Below are positions 1 to 12,774 of a DNA stretch of 64,000 nucleotides, piece by piece; position 1 is the first letter of the stretch; every line of letters starts with the position of its first letter. Location: positions 8,639,826 to 8,703,825 of the forward strand of contig NC_051140.1 of assembly GCF_014839805.1 (NCBI RefSeq). Reading direction: 5' to 3'. The DNA is from Manduca sexta. Taxonomy: Eukaryota; Arthropoda; Insecta; Lepidoptera; Sphingidae. A program made the translations under genes and the position numbers. The notes under the pieces are model-generated. The model was given only the letters and a program-made list of their open reading frames with translations, did not search any database and was not told the origin of the DNA.

Positions 1-139
1 GCGCAATTAGTAATTCTATTTGCTATATATATAGCTAAACTATATATATATAATGAAAATGTAATCATACCAATGTCTATACAATTATAGGTATTGATGA
101 AAAACTGATACGAGGGCTCTTTATTCTATTTTTAAAAAA

Positions 140-240
140 AAAAAGAAATACTGCCTGTATGTTAGTACACGCATCACGCCAAAACTACTCCAAGGAAATA
201 AGTACAGTTTTCACCGATGTATTGCTAAAGGTCTAACTTA
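140..240 (-). repeat. Repeat J, copy 1 (fragment)
   Basis: Read on the minus strand this matches the copies near 10.1 and 34.4 kb: a shared 'taatacatcggtgaaaact' block is followed by the core 'gcgtgatgcgtg' and 'aacatac'. This is the type of sequence found at the ends of lepidopteran non-LTR elements, although the element class is not proven here. The copy is short and lacks the downstream 'tttttcttcaatatc' part. Confidence 0.6.
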
Positions 241-248
241 AAATAGGC

Positions 249-455
249 TCTATTGTAGACAGTGTAACGACTGGACATAAGACTTAACATCTCATGTCTC
301 AGGATGTCAACCGCAGTTGAATACCAAACAATGCTATGTAATTCAATGTGGTGGATGGTGTTTCTACTGTTTATGAGCGGTCACATCGCTTACCATCAGG
401 CGAATGGCAAGTTAATATCGTTATTCAAAACAATAAAAAAAATCCTCGAAAAATA
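249..455 (+). repeat. Repeat A, copy 1 (5'-truncated)
   Basis: Dispersed retroelement-like unit. It contains 'gacttaacatctcatgtctc', 'gaataccaaacaat', 'tggatggtgtttctactg' and 'gcttaccatcaggcgaa', and ends in an A-rich tail. It lacks the first half present in the 39.3 and 49.1 kb copies, as expected of 5' truncation during target-primed reverse transcription. The short reading frame starting at 304 is an accident of the repeat, since other copies break it. Confidence 0.8.
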
Positions 456-3400
456 CAAAAGAAAGACTTTATCCCGAAAAAACTTTTTAACGCAGGCGAG
501 CAAAAGCTATATGCAAATACAACTGTAGAATTGTTAAACATTGTACGGTAATTTCGTATGGGTTATTGGTCTTCCATTAAATAGTTAGACAATAAGGTAC
601 AGATAGTAACGACACCGCCTTCCTTTAAATAACAAGGTACAGCTATCGACTACTCCATTGCGAAGTTGTCCAAAAAATGTTGCCTTAAATGGATTAAACA
701 GAATAACGTTCCAAGTAGCCTGTATATTCGCAAAGCTACAAGTTTGAAAAGAACATAAAAGAAGGTATTTCTGAAACTTGTTTAAAAAACCAAGAACCTA
801 TCGTACTAAACATCTTATAAGGATCATTAGGCGGGAAACTTTTCCGAATCCTTTCGACGAAGCAATAAAAATCTTAGTTATCTGTCAATAAAACTGTCAC
901 GACTCGTATTTGTGCGTAAAATTTCTCTTAATCAAGGTAAATCCCTTATCCGTCCACACAAACTAGTGTAATGGGAATGGTGAAATAAAATATACTCTAA
1001 TGTTCAGGTAAGAATGGATAATTTACGTTGGTCTCCACGTAATCCCATTATCTACAACGTTGAATTTATTTGTATAGTTTAATTAACTGAGTTTCTGTAT
1101 CTTGTGGTATATTTAAAGGAGAGAATTGCTTTGAGCTTCTTTCTTTCAAATGTATTTGAAATGCATAGAATTGCAAATCTATTATTCCTTTAAGCAAAGG
1201 AAACTGAACGGACTATAAAATAGTTTTAGTGTTATGTTGTTTATTTCAATCGTGTAAGTACAGATGATAACAGATGGGATATTGAACAGTATTATTTATG
1301 TCCAGCGCACTGGTGAGACAGCTTGAGGATTGTTAGTTGACGAATAATAAACTCCAATGACATAACAATATAGTTACAATTCCCATGACAAAGGTGCTCA
1401 TAAAGAACAAAAGCTTCGGCGCATTTAGGGATGCTTTGGCATGGCAAGGATATAGCTGAGTAATACTAATAGTCGTCAGTACTCGCTTGCATGTAAGAAT
1501 GCAGAAAAGTTCATTGCCATGCCGTCCCGCCAGTGGACACAATATCTTATACGGTACCTAAATTGAAATAAAATAGGTTTCAGTTGAGATTGAATTCTTT
1601 AGAACACTACACATTATTGAAGAAAATAGCTTCATTAATAAACAAGAAGTATACATATACCTATGTCATATCTATATTCATTGTAGACGATGGTTTAATT
1701 CAATTAGTTCCATACCGAAATAATTGTGTTTGAAGCGTGATTACAACACTTAATTCAATTTGTGTAAGTATTTATCGCCGAAAAACGGCTGTCTGTCACA
1801 CTTAAACAGTTGTACAATGAATGAAAATAAATGACGTTGCAATATAATGCTGTGTATAACATCATCATCATCATTATATAACTTACCTATTCTGAAAACC
1901 ATTAGTCTACTTTCCAATTTGTGGAGTACTAAAATAATCTTTATATAATTAACTAATATTATATCTCAATTTAATTACAAACTCAATATTATTACGTTAT
2001 AAACATTTTTCCTAAATTCAGCTAAGAATATTTGCCAAATTTGGTTATCGCAGCATCTAATCTATTACGCGTGACTTGAAATTAGGAATGTATTGTATTG
2101 AATGGAAGTACACGAGCTCTTAGATACCTACCTTAATATTCATACTACACCTACATTACAGATGCTTAGAATACATAACGAGAATGTAATAAGATGAATT
2201 TCTAGGAAATATTTTGTATTTAGAAGTCAGTGGTTTGAAAAATTGGTTCTTACCAAAGGATATCATCAATACGTTAATGTAGCCATTCAATTGAAACAAA
2301 TACGTTGTTTGTTCGAATAATATTCTTATTATTATTTGTCATATAAATCCGATACGCATTTCATTATATGTATTAATATGTAGGTAATACAAGACGACAA
2401 TGTCATAACTGATGAAGATTACCTCTAACTTTATTATACGTGTTATGTTCACATTTGACGAACATAGTTAAGAAAACACGGAATTTTGTGCCTTTTTCAT
2501 CAATATAATCAGTATTAATATAAGCATCTATACACATCATTAGCAGATCATCTAGTAGATTTAAACCCACGAATGCTTTTAAAAAGTATCCGTTTGTTAA
2601 TTGCACCGATTACAAGTTCCTTAAAGTCGGAAAACTGGAGACCTGTGAAGAAATGGAGATGATGCGATGATACCTATCTACTGGGCTCAATCATACCAGA
2701 GATTTATTTATTTAAAAATCAAAAGTCTTAATACTAGTCTGACACAATCTAATCTGATACACTTATCTTAAGTCCAATAACGCATTTACAAAAAGAAACT
2801 GAAGTATGGGATCATTGGTGCCGATAACAATATAGCATAGCATTTGATGTATTGACCAAAATTATATGCACTCATACCGATATACAATTGGAAACATATA
2901 AATCAATAAACACTTCACGAAAAGGTCACATAAAATTTTAAATTCGAACTAAGCCGAAAAGGTTTTGCGGCTTCACCGAACGAGCCTTGACAGCGGAAAT
3001 TGAATTTCACGCATCTATCACCGGCCCACTTAACGTCTCCGACAATTTATTGCGGCTACAGCGTTCTATGTACGTTCACCTGATGTGTGATACTATTAGG
3101 CCAATTTGACAACTAGATTGACGGAATGGTGATGAAGATCAGAAACAGAATTTAAATAATTACAAAATATATACTAAATTCCATTTATTGTCCCCTGTAC
3201 GGAAGCCAAAGAAACTTAACATCCATGAATGCAATTAAAGTGTTTTCATTTTATAAGTTAAAGTGTTCAGTAATAAAAAACTTTTATTTTATAAGGTTTA
3301 ACGGCAAACCTAGTTTATTCTACATTTACACTTCTACGGCAATGTACAATAAAATGTATGTTTTATTAAATTTCTTTCTGAATGAATTCCATGTGAAATG

Positions 3401-3657
3401 TTCACTTAAAAATAATATAGGTAATGATTTCTTTTTTGGGTATCAAGTATGTAAAGAACGACACAAACAAGAAAAAAAAATATAAAGCGGCAAACCACAC
3501 ATTCGTTCCGCAATTACAAATACGAATCTTTATAATTATAATATAACGACAAAGTATGCCGGCTTTGAACCTAAGTATAAGTACCTTATTAGCGATTCGC
3601 ACGGTAATGTGGATATATGGTCGCTGGAATTATGTGAAATTGCCACATTCAAGGTAT
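456..3657. other. AT-rich unique sequence, no gene seen
   Basis: No exon, tRNA or complete repeat was recognised. There is a short (ATC)n microsatellite near 1859-1875. The minus strand at 1333-1542 has a 69-codon hydrophobic frame without known motifs or splice context. A somewhat GC-richer patch lies at about 2950-3100 and could be regulatory or an old repeat. Confidence 0.5.
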
Positions 3658-3918
3658 CAGCGCCGGATCTATGGGGGGACAAGCCGGGCCCTTGCCCCCG
3701 ACCGGTGAATTCAAACGGCGGCAAATCCAAACTTAGCAGACGAATATACAACTCATAATTAAGGCAACTTTAATACTGAGACATCCAGAACATTACACAT
3801 ATAAAATTATTTCCCGCGGGGCGCGAAATGATGATGATGACAAAGTTAAAAATATTATCCACGGGGGCAGCATTATCCAGATTTTGCCCCGCCTCCAAAA
3901 ATTCAAGATCCGGGACTG
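3658..3918. mobile_element. Non-autonomous DNA transposon with CAG...CTG ends
   Basis: The left end reads CAGCGCCGGATCT and the reverse complement of the right end reads CAGTCCCGGATCT, so 11 of 13 terminal bases match in inverted orientation. Both arms continue into G-rich sequence (gggggacaagccggg; the right arm's complement has ggaggcggggc). The element is 261 bp without a coding frame. Flanks ggtat/ggcat may be a decayed 5 bp target duplication. Ends of the CAG(N)CCGGATCT type are common among animal MITEs; the superfamily is not determined. Confidence 0.55.
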
Positions 3919-5024
3919 GGCATTTATAAAGTATATAATATTACTTCAATGAAATTACCGTAATTATTTTTTGTAAACGAAATAATAAGTATTATGACGT
4001 ATCTTTTAGCTAAATAAATTTTATAATCAAAGAGATTTGAAAAGGTTGAAGGAACAGTTTCCCGCTTAACTACATTCAATTTGTCTTGTTTAGATTTATG
4101 AAATAATTTTATCCAAACCAAACGCTAACTAAAGGCAAATTTTCCAGAGAACAAACGACGTGATTGCCAATCATGTTATGATTATAATCAATGTTTTCAT
4201 AATCACGACCTAATTGTGTAGCGAGATAATCTACTAAACATTGTTCGTACTGGTATTCATGTACAATTTGACGATTTAACAGATTCGCATCAGCTAATGC
4301 ATATTTTTTACAAAATCAATATGCGAATATTATCAAAATGAATATTTTTTTTTTATCATAAATGTAGAATATAATTATTATGAATAAAACTAGAGACTAT
4401 ATTTGTCTGTTCAATATCACGAACATTGTTTAGATTTAAAGCGTTGAAATTAAATAAAACTAGAGACAAGCTTTAATTAAATAAGTCTATAGATATGATG
4501 ACGAAATCTGGTTACCAGATATTATAATTTATATGTAAGCTCTTTCGTTCTCATTGTTTTTCAAATAATTTTATGTTGACCAAATATTGAAATTTTGAGT
4601 TCAGTTTACTAGATAGCTTTTCAAAATGAAATGTAAGGTACATAAAGAGTTAATACCTTTGAAATACAGCCTCAATTTACATAATAAGAATAAAAAAGTC
4701 TATATATATAGCATATTCTTCATCCAAAAACCGTCGAGAAAATGTCTTTTATGCCATAGGTATTTAAAACATCATGCTTCCATCCTCTGTACAGAAATGC
4801 ATGGACTATCTAAAAATCATTTTTGTATCAATAGTTTTAGGTCGATATCAAAAAAATCATCTTAATATTAAAGATTGTATGATACGAGTTTGTTAAAGAA
4901 AATTGACGTAAAACACATTCTTGATAATAACAATAGTCAATGATATCACAGATTCAACTATTCCAAAACCTCAATTTATCTTTTTAAAATCCTCAGTACA
5001 CATAAAATTCTAGAGCCTTGGGTA
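3919..5024. other. AT-rich unique sequence, no gene seen
   Basis: Long A/T runs and no conserved block. The phrase 'aataaaactagagac' occurs twice, about 70 bases apart (near 4383 and 4455), suggesting a small old local duplication. Confidence 0.45.
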
Positions 5025-5098
5025 TTTACAGGCGGCGGTAAGCATTTCTCTTTAGGCGATCCAATTGTTCGTTCACCATTATTATCATAAAAGTAAAG
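5025..5098 (+). repeat. LINE 3'-tail fragment
   Basis: The segment 'ggcggcggtaagcatttc' followed by 'ggcgatccaattgttcgtt' and 'atcataaaagtaaa' resembles the 3' tail of a common lepidopteran non-LTR element (consensus of the kind ggcggcg...taccatcaggcgatccgt...cgtttgcc...ataaaa). It is only about 75 bp and diverged. It shares the '(accatc)aggcga' type motif with repeat A. Confidence 0.5.
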
Positions 5099-8055
5099 AA
5101 GAACTTTTTCAATTTTGTTCTCCGATTTAGAAACGAGCTATAAACGGGATGTAATTTGTATATAAAAAGTTTCAATCAAGACGTATTTATAGACATTAGT
5201 GTATTAGCAACAGATCCTTTTAATACCGATCAGATTGCTATTTAAATTTTCTTATCTGTAACTGTATACACGACGATTCCGTTTTAATTAAACTGGGCAA
5301 TTAATCAATGTAAACTTCGCAAGTAAACAATAACAATATTAAGGCCCGCAAGACTGATCAACTTGGTAACGACTGGGCTAAGATATTTGGAAACTTTTCA
5401 GCAATTTGGTCCTTCGAGCCTAATTTCCTACGCCGTACTTAATTTTTTACGTTTTTAGTGAAGTGGCCAATTAAATTTTAAATATTAACTTTCTTTATAC
5501 ATATTATATTTTTTTACTGGTAATTTTCGTTAGAGACATTGTTACTCAGATTTAAATCGTCCTTTACATGAAAAGAAAAATTATGAAAATAGCTTTTAAA
5601 AGTAGAAATTATGGAAATTGGGTTACCAATTATTATCGATGACAATCACAAAGCAAATGCTTGTATTAGGTTGTATTCGTTATTCCAAAAATCATAACTC
5701 ATATTATTTCTCTTTTGAACTGCCTTACATTAGCACAAAAAAAAAACCAAACAACCTCATAACAAAACATAAAGGAACAAAGCGAAAGCACTGCATATTG
5801 ATATCACGACAGCCGATGGCATTGTACCCTGGTACCGATGTTCGACAAGGTATCTCTTACATATTCTTACATACTTATCAGAAATTAGGTCTGTCCGTGC
5901 ATGCAAAAGGTCGCAATTGTTATTCAAGTCGGCAAAGCCGAGTGGAGCCGAAAATTGCCGAGCGACCCCGAGGCTTCCGCTTTGCAATCCCTTCGTAGCA
6001 CGAACGCTCGGTGATGCCAGACGAGCCGATACCTACCCAATTGAGGGACTATAAAAGTCACGGGAGAATATAAGAGAGGAGGGGGCCGAATGCTTTTGTG
6101 GATTTTTCATAGGAAGTAATTGACGTTCCAAAAAAACCACACCGAGTATTGGTTATCTAGAACTGTTTTACATACAAAATCGGATAGAATTTTATAGTCG
6201 CATATTCTATATTTTTCTTTGGGGAGGAGTTTTCTCGGAAACCCCATTATTATAAATTTTTGAACTCAATATCGAGGTATTACAAAGCAGACATCTGGCA
6301 ATACTGCGGACGATAGAAACCCACTCGTGATAATAAAGGAAACAGCCCAAACCATTGTTGCGGTGTGTTCTTGATAGATGAAAAATATCGTCTTTAGCAA
6401 CAGTGGCCCAATTTATTGGATTCCTTTGTTTGCCAATATTAGAATAAAGTAAATAGGCAATCGTCTTGATGTCTACCTACGTCAATTGCAGATAGGTCTA
6501 ATGTATTGTATTGTTTCAGAATACAATGAAGTATCTTTAGTATGAGATGATTTATATGTTTCGGTTCATGGCGCAATAGGTTGATATTATTCGTATTTAT
6601 GTTTCCCTAGCATGCCAATTATACTTTTGATTGTAGGAAATATTTCCTGCAGATATATAGCAACGGTATATTATTTATTCCTTTTGAATGAACAATCTTA
6701 ATAAAACTTCATAATAAAAAGTTTCGGACTATTCTTAGGTAAGGTTTCGTAGTCGCTACAAGTAAAATAAAAATTTCGTAGTGCAGAATGTTGTTTTTTT
6801 TTAATTTTGATCGACTATCGAGCAACATAATTAGCTCCATAAGTCAGATTATTGTAAATAGTAATTTTAATCAGTGTGCTAATTGCAACCATTCCTTGCA
6901 TTTTAGTTGACCCATAGTATCTGAAACAAGCATAAAACTAAAATATCCTATTTAGACACGAGTATTTTAAAAACAATATTAAAAAAATTATATTATTAAA
7001 ACAACTCCTTGGTTAGGTATTAATTTCTTTCATCCATACCTAACTACCTACCTAACTTTGATTTTATTTCCTATAAATGCAAATATATGTTCCCAAACTA
7101 CAATACACAAAATCTCTACGCTTTAAAGATCGCAGCACTAAATATATCTTTATTTGACCTTAGAAGTTTAAAAAACGAGCGCAAAGTTTTAAACTAACTT
7201 GTGCAATATACGAGACATTTTGATACGTTTTTTCCACTTCTGGAAACGAGCCATTGTTGCAAGCTATGGCTTAACATGAAAATGTGTGCGAAAAACGTCT
7301 TTGTAAGCAGATTCTAAGTTGATTCCATATGTAATTTGTTGATATAAAATTTGGCACGAACAACGAATAAAAATAAGCAACAAACAATTTTTGCGATGTT
7401 TTGCTTACATGCTGTATTTTTTATCATGATACAAATTTGATTTTATATTCGACTTACACCACGTTGTTTTTATTTAATGCTTTGTTTATGAACGAAATTG
7501 CGGTCGTTTAAGTACCTACCGACCGCTTAATAATAGGTTAGCAAACAACCTTTTTTTAAATACATGTATCATAAATATTTTTTATCCTAAATCTATCGGG
7601 ATAGGAATTTTTAAAATTCACGCAATAATAAGTAACTTATAAAGTTTTGAAATTTGGTGGAAAGGGAAGCTGTCAAATTACAGTAATATTGACGTGTGAT
7701 ATCACCTAGTACCATCGGCCATAACGCTGCGTGAGTGAGAAAAGGACATCGCTTTTTCCCCACCACGCCTCCACTTTTGCTCTCAACAATATTTCAAATA
7801 AGAATACTTACTTTTCAACCAATTTTGATGCTGATTTCGTCGAGGAATTTCTTTTTCATATTATTTTATGTTACATATAAAATAATAAACTAAACCAAAC
7901 ACAGGAAATTACACTATTATAACCTACTGACTATCCACTATTATCCCGCTTGTAAATCGTTTCTTTGTCGTATAATTCGGTATAACCTAAAGAGACGTAC
8001 AAGTAATTTTCTAACTACAAGAGACAAATAATTTTATCAAAAACTGAAAACATTT
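5099..8055. other. AT-rich sequence with one GC-richer block
   Basis: Mostly featureless AT-rich DNA. The exception at about 5925-6100 is listed separately. A second short GC-richer patch (about 7715-7790, around 'cataacgctgcgtgagtg' and 'ccccaccacgcctcc') was seen but not identified. The 126-codon plus-strand frame at 5618-5998 has no recognisable domain and is probably chance. Confidence 0.45.
5925..6100 (+). promoter_or_regulatory. GC-richer block with TATAAAAG, possible promoter
   Basis: An abrupt GC- and CpG-rich stretch in AT-rich surroundings (cgagcgaccccgagg, cgaacgctcggtgatgcc, gacgagccgat) followed by TATAAAAG at 6050-6057 and a purine-rich stretch. The arrangement would suit a TATA promoter firing to the right, with a start near 6080. 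No open reading frame or splice donor with clear support follows, so this could equally be a chance TATA box or part of an unrecognised repeat. Confidence 0.2.
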
Positions 8056-8280
8056 TAACCGACTTTAAAAAAGGGAGGAGGTTATCAATTCGACGTGATT
8101 TTTTTTTGTATGTTTGTTACCTCAGAACTCGCTCATTTATGAACCGATTTGGAAAATACTTTTTTTTATTCGAAAGAATATCTTTTCAGATTTGGTCCCA
8201 TAAATTTTTTTTCAAGATCGCTTCAGTAGTTTGGTTTTAAAACTAAAAAAACTAGAATAATTATGTCGTCCAAGAAAATG
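8056..8280 (+). repeat. Repeat E, copy 1 (longest)
   Basis: Begins 'taaccgactttaaaaaa' then 'gggaggaggttatcaattcg', followed by T-rich sequence, 'tgtttgttacctcagaact' and 'gaaccgatttgg'. This is a well-known lepidopteran dispersed repeat, whose element class I cannot state from sequence alone. It is followed within 650 bases by two further copies of its head in the same orientation. Confidence 0.75.
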
Positions 8281-8318
8281 CAATCGCGAATTTGGCTTTC
8301 CTGTGACGTTTTTAGTTA

Positions 8319-8380
8319 TTAACCGACTTCAAAAAAAGGAGGAGGTTATCATTTCGACGTGAATTTTTTTTCTTACCTCA
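8319..8380 (+). repeat. Repeat E, copy 2 (head only)
   Basis: The head sequence 'taaccgacttcaaaaaaag' plus 'gaggaggttatc' and 'ttcgacgtga' recurs 263 bases after copy 1 in direct orientation, then stops. It may be a nested insertion or a tandem duplication of copy 1 followed by deletion. Confidence 0.7.
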
Positions 8381-8698
8381 TTTTCTAGTTTGCTAACCAA
8401 TGACCGTCATCAATCGCCCTAAATTGATCAATATGCACTCTTGGGATACAGTGGGAATTTGTAGCTTAATGACCTTCGATCCTGCAAGTGACGCGTCCCG
8501 CCCACGATTCAGGCTCTCAATCGACCTTGATGTAGACGAAGTCTATAATATCTCACGGTGTTGATGCTTCTCACTGACCAAATTACTTGATTTATAATGA
8601 GTCGTATTTATAATATAATAAATTTTGAGATTGCCCACTTAAATCTTTAACCATCAGTGGATGGGACTTGTATTCGAAGTGTGATTCATTGGTCTTTT
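8381..8698. other. Segment between two repeat E heads
   Basis: About 320 bases of moderately complex sequence around 'gacgcgtcccgcccacgatt' and 'cgaccttgatgtagacgaag'. It is flanked on both sides by E heads in the same direction, so it could be an internal part of a longer E element or DNA caught between two insertions. Confidence 0.35.
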
Positions 8699-8745
8699 TA
8701 ACCGACTTCAAAAAAGAGAGGAGGTTATAAATTCGACTTGTATTT
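8699..8745 (+). repeat. Repeat E, copy 3 (head only)
   Basis: Third direct copy of the head: 'taaccgacttcaaaaaag' then 'gaggaggttataaattcgac'. It ends in T-rich sequence. Minus-strand frames across it (8592-8780) are chance. Confidence 0.7.
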
Positions 8746-10107
8746 TTTAGAAATAATCGAAATAAAAAAGAAAGTTTCAAACTAAAGAAAAAGTAAATTG
8801 ATGTTGTCGACTATGTTTAAAATTACCTTAAACTGAATGTTCCGTACTTTTATTAAATTCAATATTCAATAGTATGAAACGACATACGTAATGAGTATTC
8901 ATTATAAGTTATGTCGTATACTGCTAGGCACTCTTGTATACTCAACGATTTTCAGTAAATACAGAACGTACTCCTAACAACGTAGCTAATAATGATAAAA
9001 TTCTTCGTAAATATAAGAAAGTCTGAAGAGACGTACCTCAATTAGTTCTCTTTTAAATTAATTCTACATGTCTGTGCGTGGCAGTGTCTTCATTAGGCAT
9101 GTTTGTGATATATACTGCTATTTTAAATGTAAATATTTCGGCGGTTGAGCTTGGGAAATTTTTTGGTAAACGCGGCCACAGACAAAATACTTACCCGAAG
9201 GCTTCAATAATTATGAATTTGATTATTATTATATCCAATTGATCGTCATTATATCCAACGAAGCGCATAATTTATTTTACGCAATATCCGTAACTATTTT
9301 ACCGAATTTAAAATAATTTCTTTCAATACACAAACGAATTTATAAATATTTTTTGAATTCGTTATTAAATATTACAGCGTATAAAAATGCCTTTGTGGTA
9401 TACATTTTAAAAATATTCTCTTGCATCTTATGAGACGACAAATTGAATTTTTCAGCGGCCATAAATTCCAATTCCCGTTGAATACCAAACAAAATAAGTC
9501 ATTTCACTTGAATATCAAGTAATGGATACGTTTTTCATAATAAAAAATTTGTGCTCTTCAAATTAAATCATAAAGAAATTTTGAATGAAGTGACGAGACT
9601 GCCATTGCGTGCAATTTACTTTGAAAATATTAGAATATTTTATAATCTTAGAAAAAACTTTGTACTCCTTTTTAATCACATTTCGCGTACGGAGCAATGT
9701 GAGATTTGGCATGATTAAAGTTCATAGAGTAGCAGTTCAAAAAAAATAAATTATATGTGTAATGTGGTTATGAATATTTTTCAATTTATCATTACCAATA
9801 AAGGGAATTTATACGTTAAACTTGTAATAACAGAACACAGTTTTCATCGTACAGGTGTCACGTATTTACTCAACTAGGAAAAACAGCTAAGCCGAACTGA
9901 TAAATTCAATTTACCTTTTGGATCCTATTTTAGCCCATTTACGTCAATACGTGTCATTGTTACCAATACTGATTCAGCTGACTTGACCAATTCAGTATAA
10001 TTTATTTACATTTCTATTTCTAGTACCTCTACGTATTTGGACAACAAAAATATTGTTTACTAGGTAAATAGATTTTCCAACTTTATATTTTCTGGAGATG
10101 AAATGGA
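8746..10107. other. AT-rich unique sequence, no gene seen
   Basis: Nothing beyond low-complexity A/T runs and a short local near-repeat at about 9220-9260 ('attatatccaa' twice). Confidence 0.45.
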
Positions 10108-10330
10108 GCTTATATTCTAAGAGATCTCTAGTAATACATCGGTGAAAACTACATTCATTGTAGTAGGTTTTCCGTGATGCGTGTTCAAACGAACAGATAG
10201 ACAAAAAATCTAAAAACTTGTTTTGGTTTCTGTAGCTTTAATAGAGACCCCTCTCACCTCGCCTCTATTGATTTTTCTTCAATATCTACAACGTACAGAT
10301 ATCGTCTTATAATAATAATAATAATTTGAA
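10108..10330 (+). repeat. Repeat J, copy 2
   Basis: Carries 'agatctctagtaatacatcg', 'gtgaaaact', 'cgtgatgcgtg', 'acagatagacaaaaaatc' and then 'tgatttttcttcaatatc' and 'gtacagatatcgtcttat', ending in an (ATA)n tail. It aligns end to end with the copy at 34.3-34.6 kb apart from that copy's hairpin insert, which makes it a useful reference for the uninterrupted element. Confidence 0.7.
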
Positions 10331-12774
10331 CATGAATATTATTTTCTTTTAACTTAAATTATGAAAAGATGTTAAATCTGTGTTTCGTAATAAAAATCGC
10401 TTCTTAGTCTCGTGATATACCTACTAATATAATATTCTATCTGTAGACTAGGGAGTCATCTGTCCTAGGTTCGATGCTGATCTTACATATCTAGCTAGGG
10501 AAAATTGCTGCAGAAGGGGTTTCCAGGCAAGCGGCAAGTTTATATAAATTGAACCAAATCCTTTCACAAAATACTTGGAAAAATAAAACCCCGCTCTCAC
10601 ACTTAAGTCAAATGAAGGAATGTGGAGAAAAAGTAAAGATCTTTATTTCCTTGATCTTTCTTATACAAGCTAAAGCCTCAATCTTTGAAGAGCAATGAAG
10701 AAAAAGACAAACAATCCGCTCCATGACCACGAACGCTGCAGTCTTCGAAAAGTCGGGAGAAAATTATAATACTAGAATCGCGATTAAATCCGTTAAATAG
10801 TTTTATTTCAAAAGACAGAAGTACAATAACACGCATACGATTCGTCTAACTAATTTAATTTCACTATCATGATGAAAGGCGGCTTATCATGATTAAAGGC
10901 AACTTACGTAAGTTGTTCAAATGGAAAAGTTCTACAAATTTCATTGTCCGTCTTCGATGATTGAATCTAGGAGTTTCCGGTTTCCGACCCAAGTACACTA
11001 ACAAGAGACACTAATAGTAAAGGATTTTCCCTAACAAAAATGCTTTATTGATAATTTTCTATTCTGTTTAAGATTTTATTTTTTATTTTCTATTATAGGT
11101 TAGTTTAACATGAAAATTTAAAGGTTTATACTGCTTTCGAATTTGAGGTACAGATGTAAACATTTTATCATTTCGGATTTACTCTTATTCAATCTTGTTT
11201 GCAGATAATGGCTTTACTAAATTCCATGTTATTAGACCACTTAAATGGAATTCAAACAGATTAAAATGAAATCACCACAGCCCAAATTCCGCTACACTGC
11301 CTGTTTCATTTAACCGCAGCGGGTTGTGGTTGTTTTTATGGTAACGTAAAATTATTTCGCGAGCCGGGTATTAACATAGTATTAAAGTATAGAATATAAG
11401 CACACTGAACTGTTGAACTAGTAAAAAAATGCCTGCTTTAAAGTAAACTTCGAACAACGAATTGGGATCAATAAAACGAAACGTGTCTAAATATTTGGAT
11501 ACCGTAGACCGTACAGTCATTTCTATTTCCTATAGAGAAAACTTGTACATAGACTATTACGTTATAAGTATATTATTATAAAGTAAACACAGTAATCACG
11601 CTAGTTAAGTCTTCAAATTCGGTTCACAGTACTTGCAAACTGATGCTTGGTAGCAGAGATAAACAATGCACACCCAACATCTACGACATCTGTTGTATTC
11701 GAGAAAAAACGTTTCCTTTGGTATTTTAAGCCACTCATGTAAATACATAATCGGAATGTGAAATAAAGACTATGTAATCAGATTATTGTAATAATTAACG
11801 TCTGTGGCACAAACTAACATTTGTCTTCGATATTTATTAGGTCATAAACCATGTTCTAAGCTAATTTATATGTACTCTACGTCGATAACTATAAGCGTAT
11901 ATACTACTACTACATTGTAGAATGTGGTATAAAAAATATCTATTAGTATAAGTATATGTCTTATATTGAAATGTACTTATATATTTTTTTTTGTTTGGCA
12001 AGACTTATTAAAGAATAACAATTAAATCAATTCTAAGTTGTCCTTCCTTGAAATATCAATATTACAGCGTTTTGTGCAAGAACATAATACATGGTTGTAC
12101 TTTTATTAATAAACCGTTGTATGCATTTTGCAAAAGTCAATAAGCAAAAAGGCTGTGCATTTTTTTCTGTTCTTTGATTAATTAAATTACGTACTACGGT
12201 TTTTTTTTTATGTTTATAGTATTAAAAGTAAACTACACTATTTATGTAGTTAAGGATTAGCAAATTGTAAAAGATAGTTCGATAGTTCTATAAGTTGGTA
12301 GAGAAGTGGTTGGATAATTTTTTTGTATACAATATGGGTATTGGGTAGGTCGCCCCGACTGGGGTAACATTATCGCGCTAACAAATTTAAAGTAAAAGCT
12401 TTGTGTTTACTCTGTTGGGTGAAATTCGGTCTTATTTCAGCACAGCCATGTTTTGGCATTATCGCCGTTCAAGAACAGTGGAGATATTTTGTAATCAGAT
12501 GACTCAATTGCGCGTTCATTGTCCTATGTAATATATCAGAAGACTTATTTAGTTATTTATTTAAACAGCCAACAAAACATACACCTTACATAGTTTTTTT
12601 TAACAATTCAGTAAGTAATCGCTGCAGTGCTGTTTTAATTACAGGCTATCACAGCATGAACATATTAATACATAACAATAATCAATTGGCTGCACCATAA
12701 GTTATGACAGAAAATCTATAACTACCACGCTTTGCCATTCACTCCTAATCTTTCAGATGGTACTGACGTTTTTG
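10331..12774. other. AT-rich unique sequence, no gene seen
   Basis: A 20 bp unit (tcatgatgaaaggcggctta and a near copy) is tandemly duplicated near 10867-10906. Around 10455-10490 'gtcctaggttcgatgctg' resembles a pol III B box but has no tRNA or SINE context. A GC-richer patch sits at about 12340-12490. No exon was recognised. Confidence 0.4.

Noticed and set aside
1333..1542. 69-codon hydrophobic minus-strand frame ending LCHWSLLFVN, briefly considered as a receptor exon.
   Set aside because: No family motif, no acceptor or donor at its edges, and it is short enough to be chance.
5618..5998. 126-codon plus-strand frame ending in the GC-rich patch.
   Set aside because: Lysine- and isoleucine-rich AT-coded sequence without a domain, splice sites or an upstream promoter. 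A minus-strand frame overlaps the same GC-rich end.
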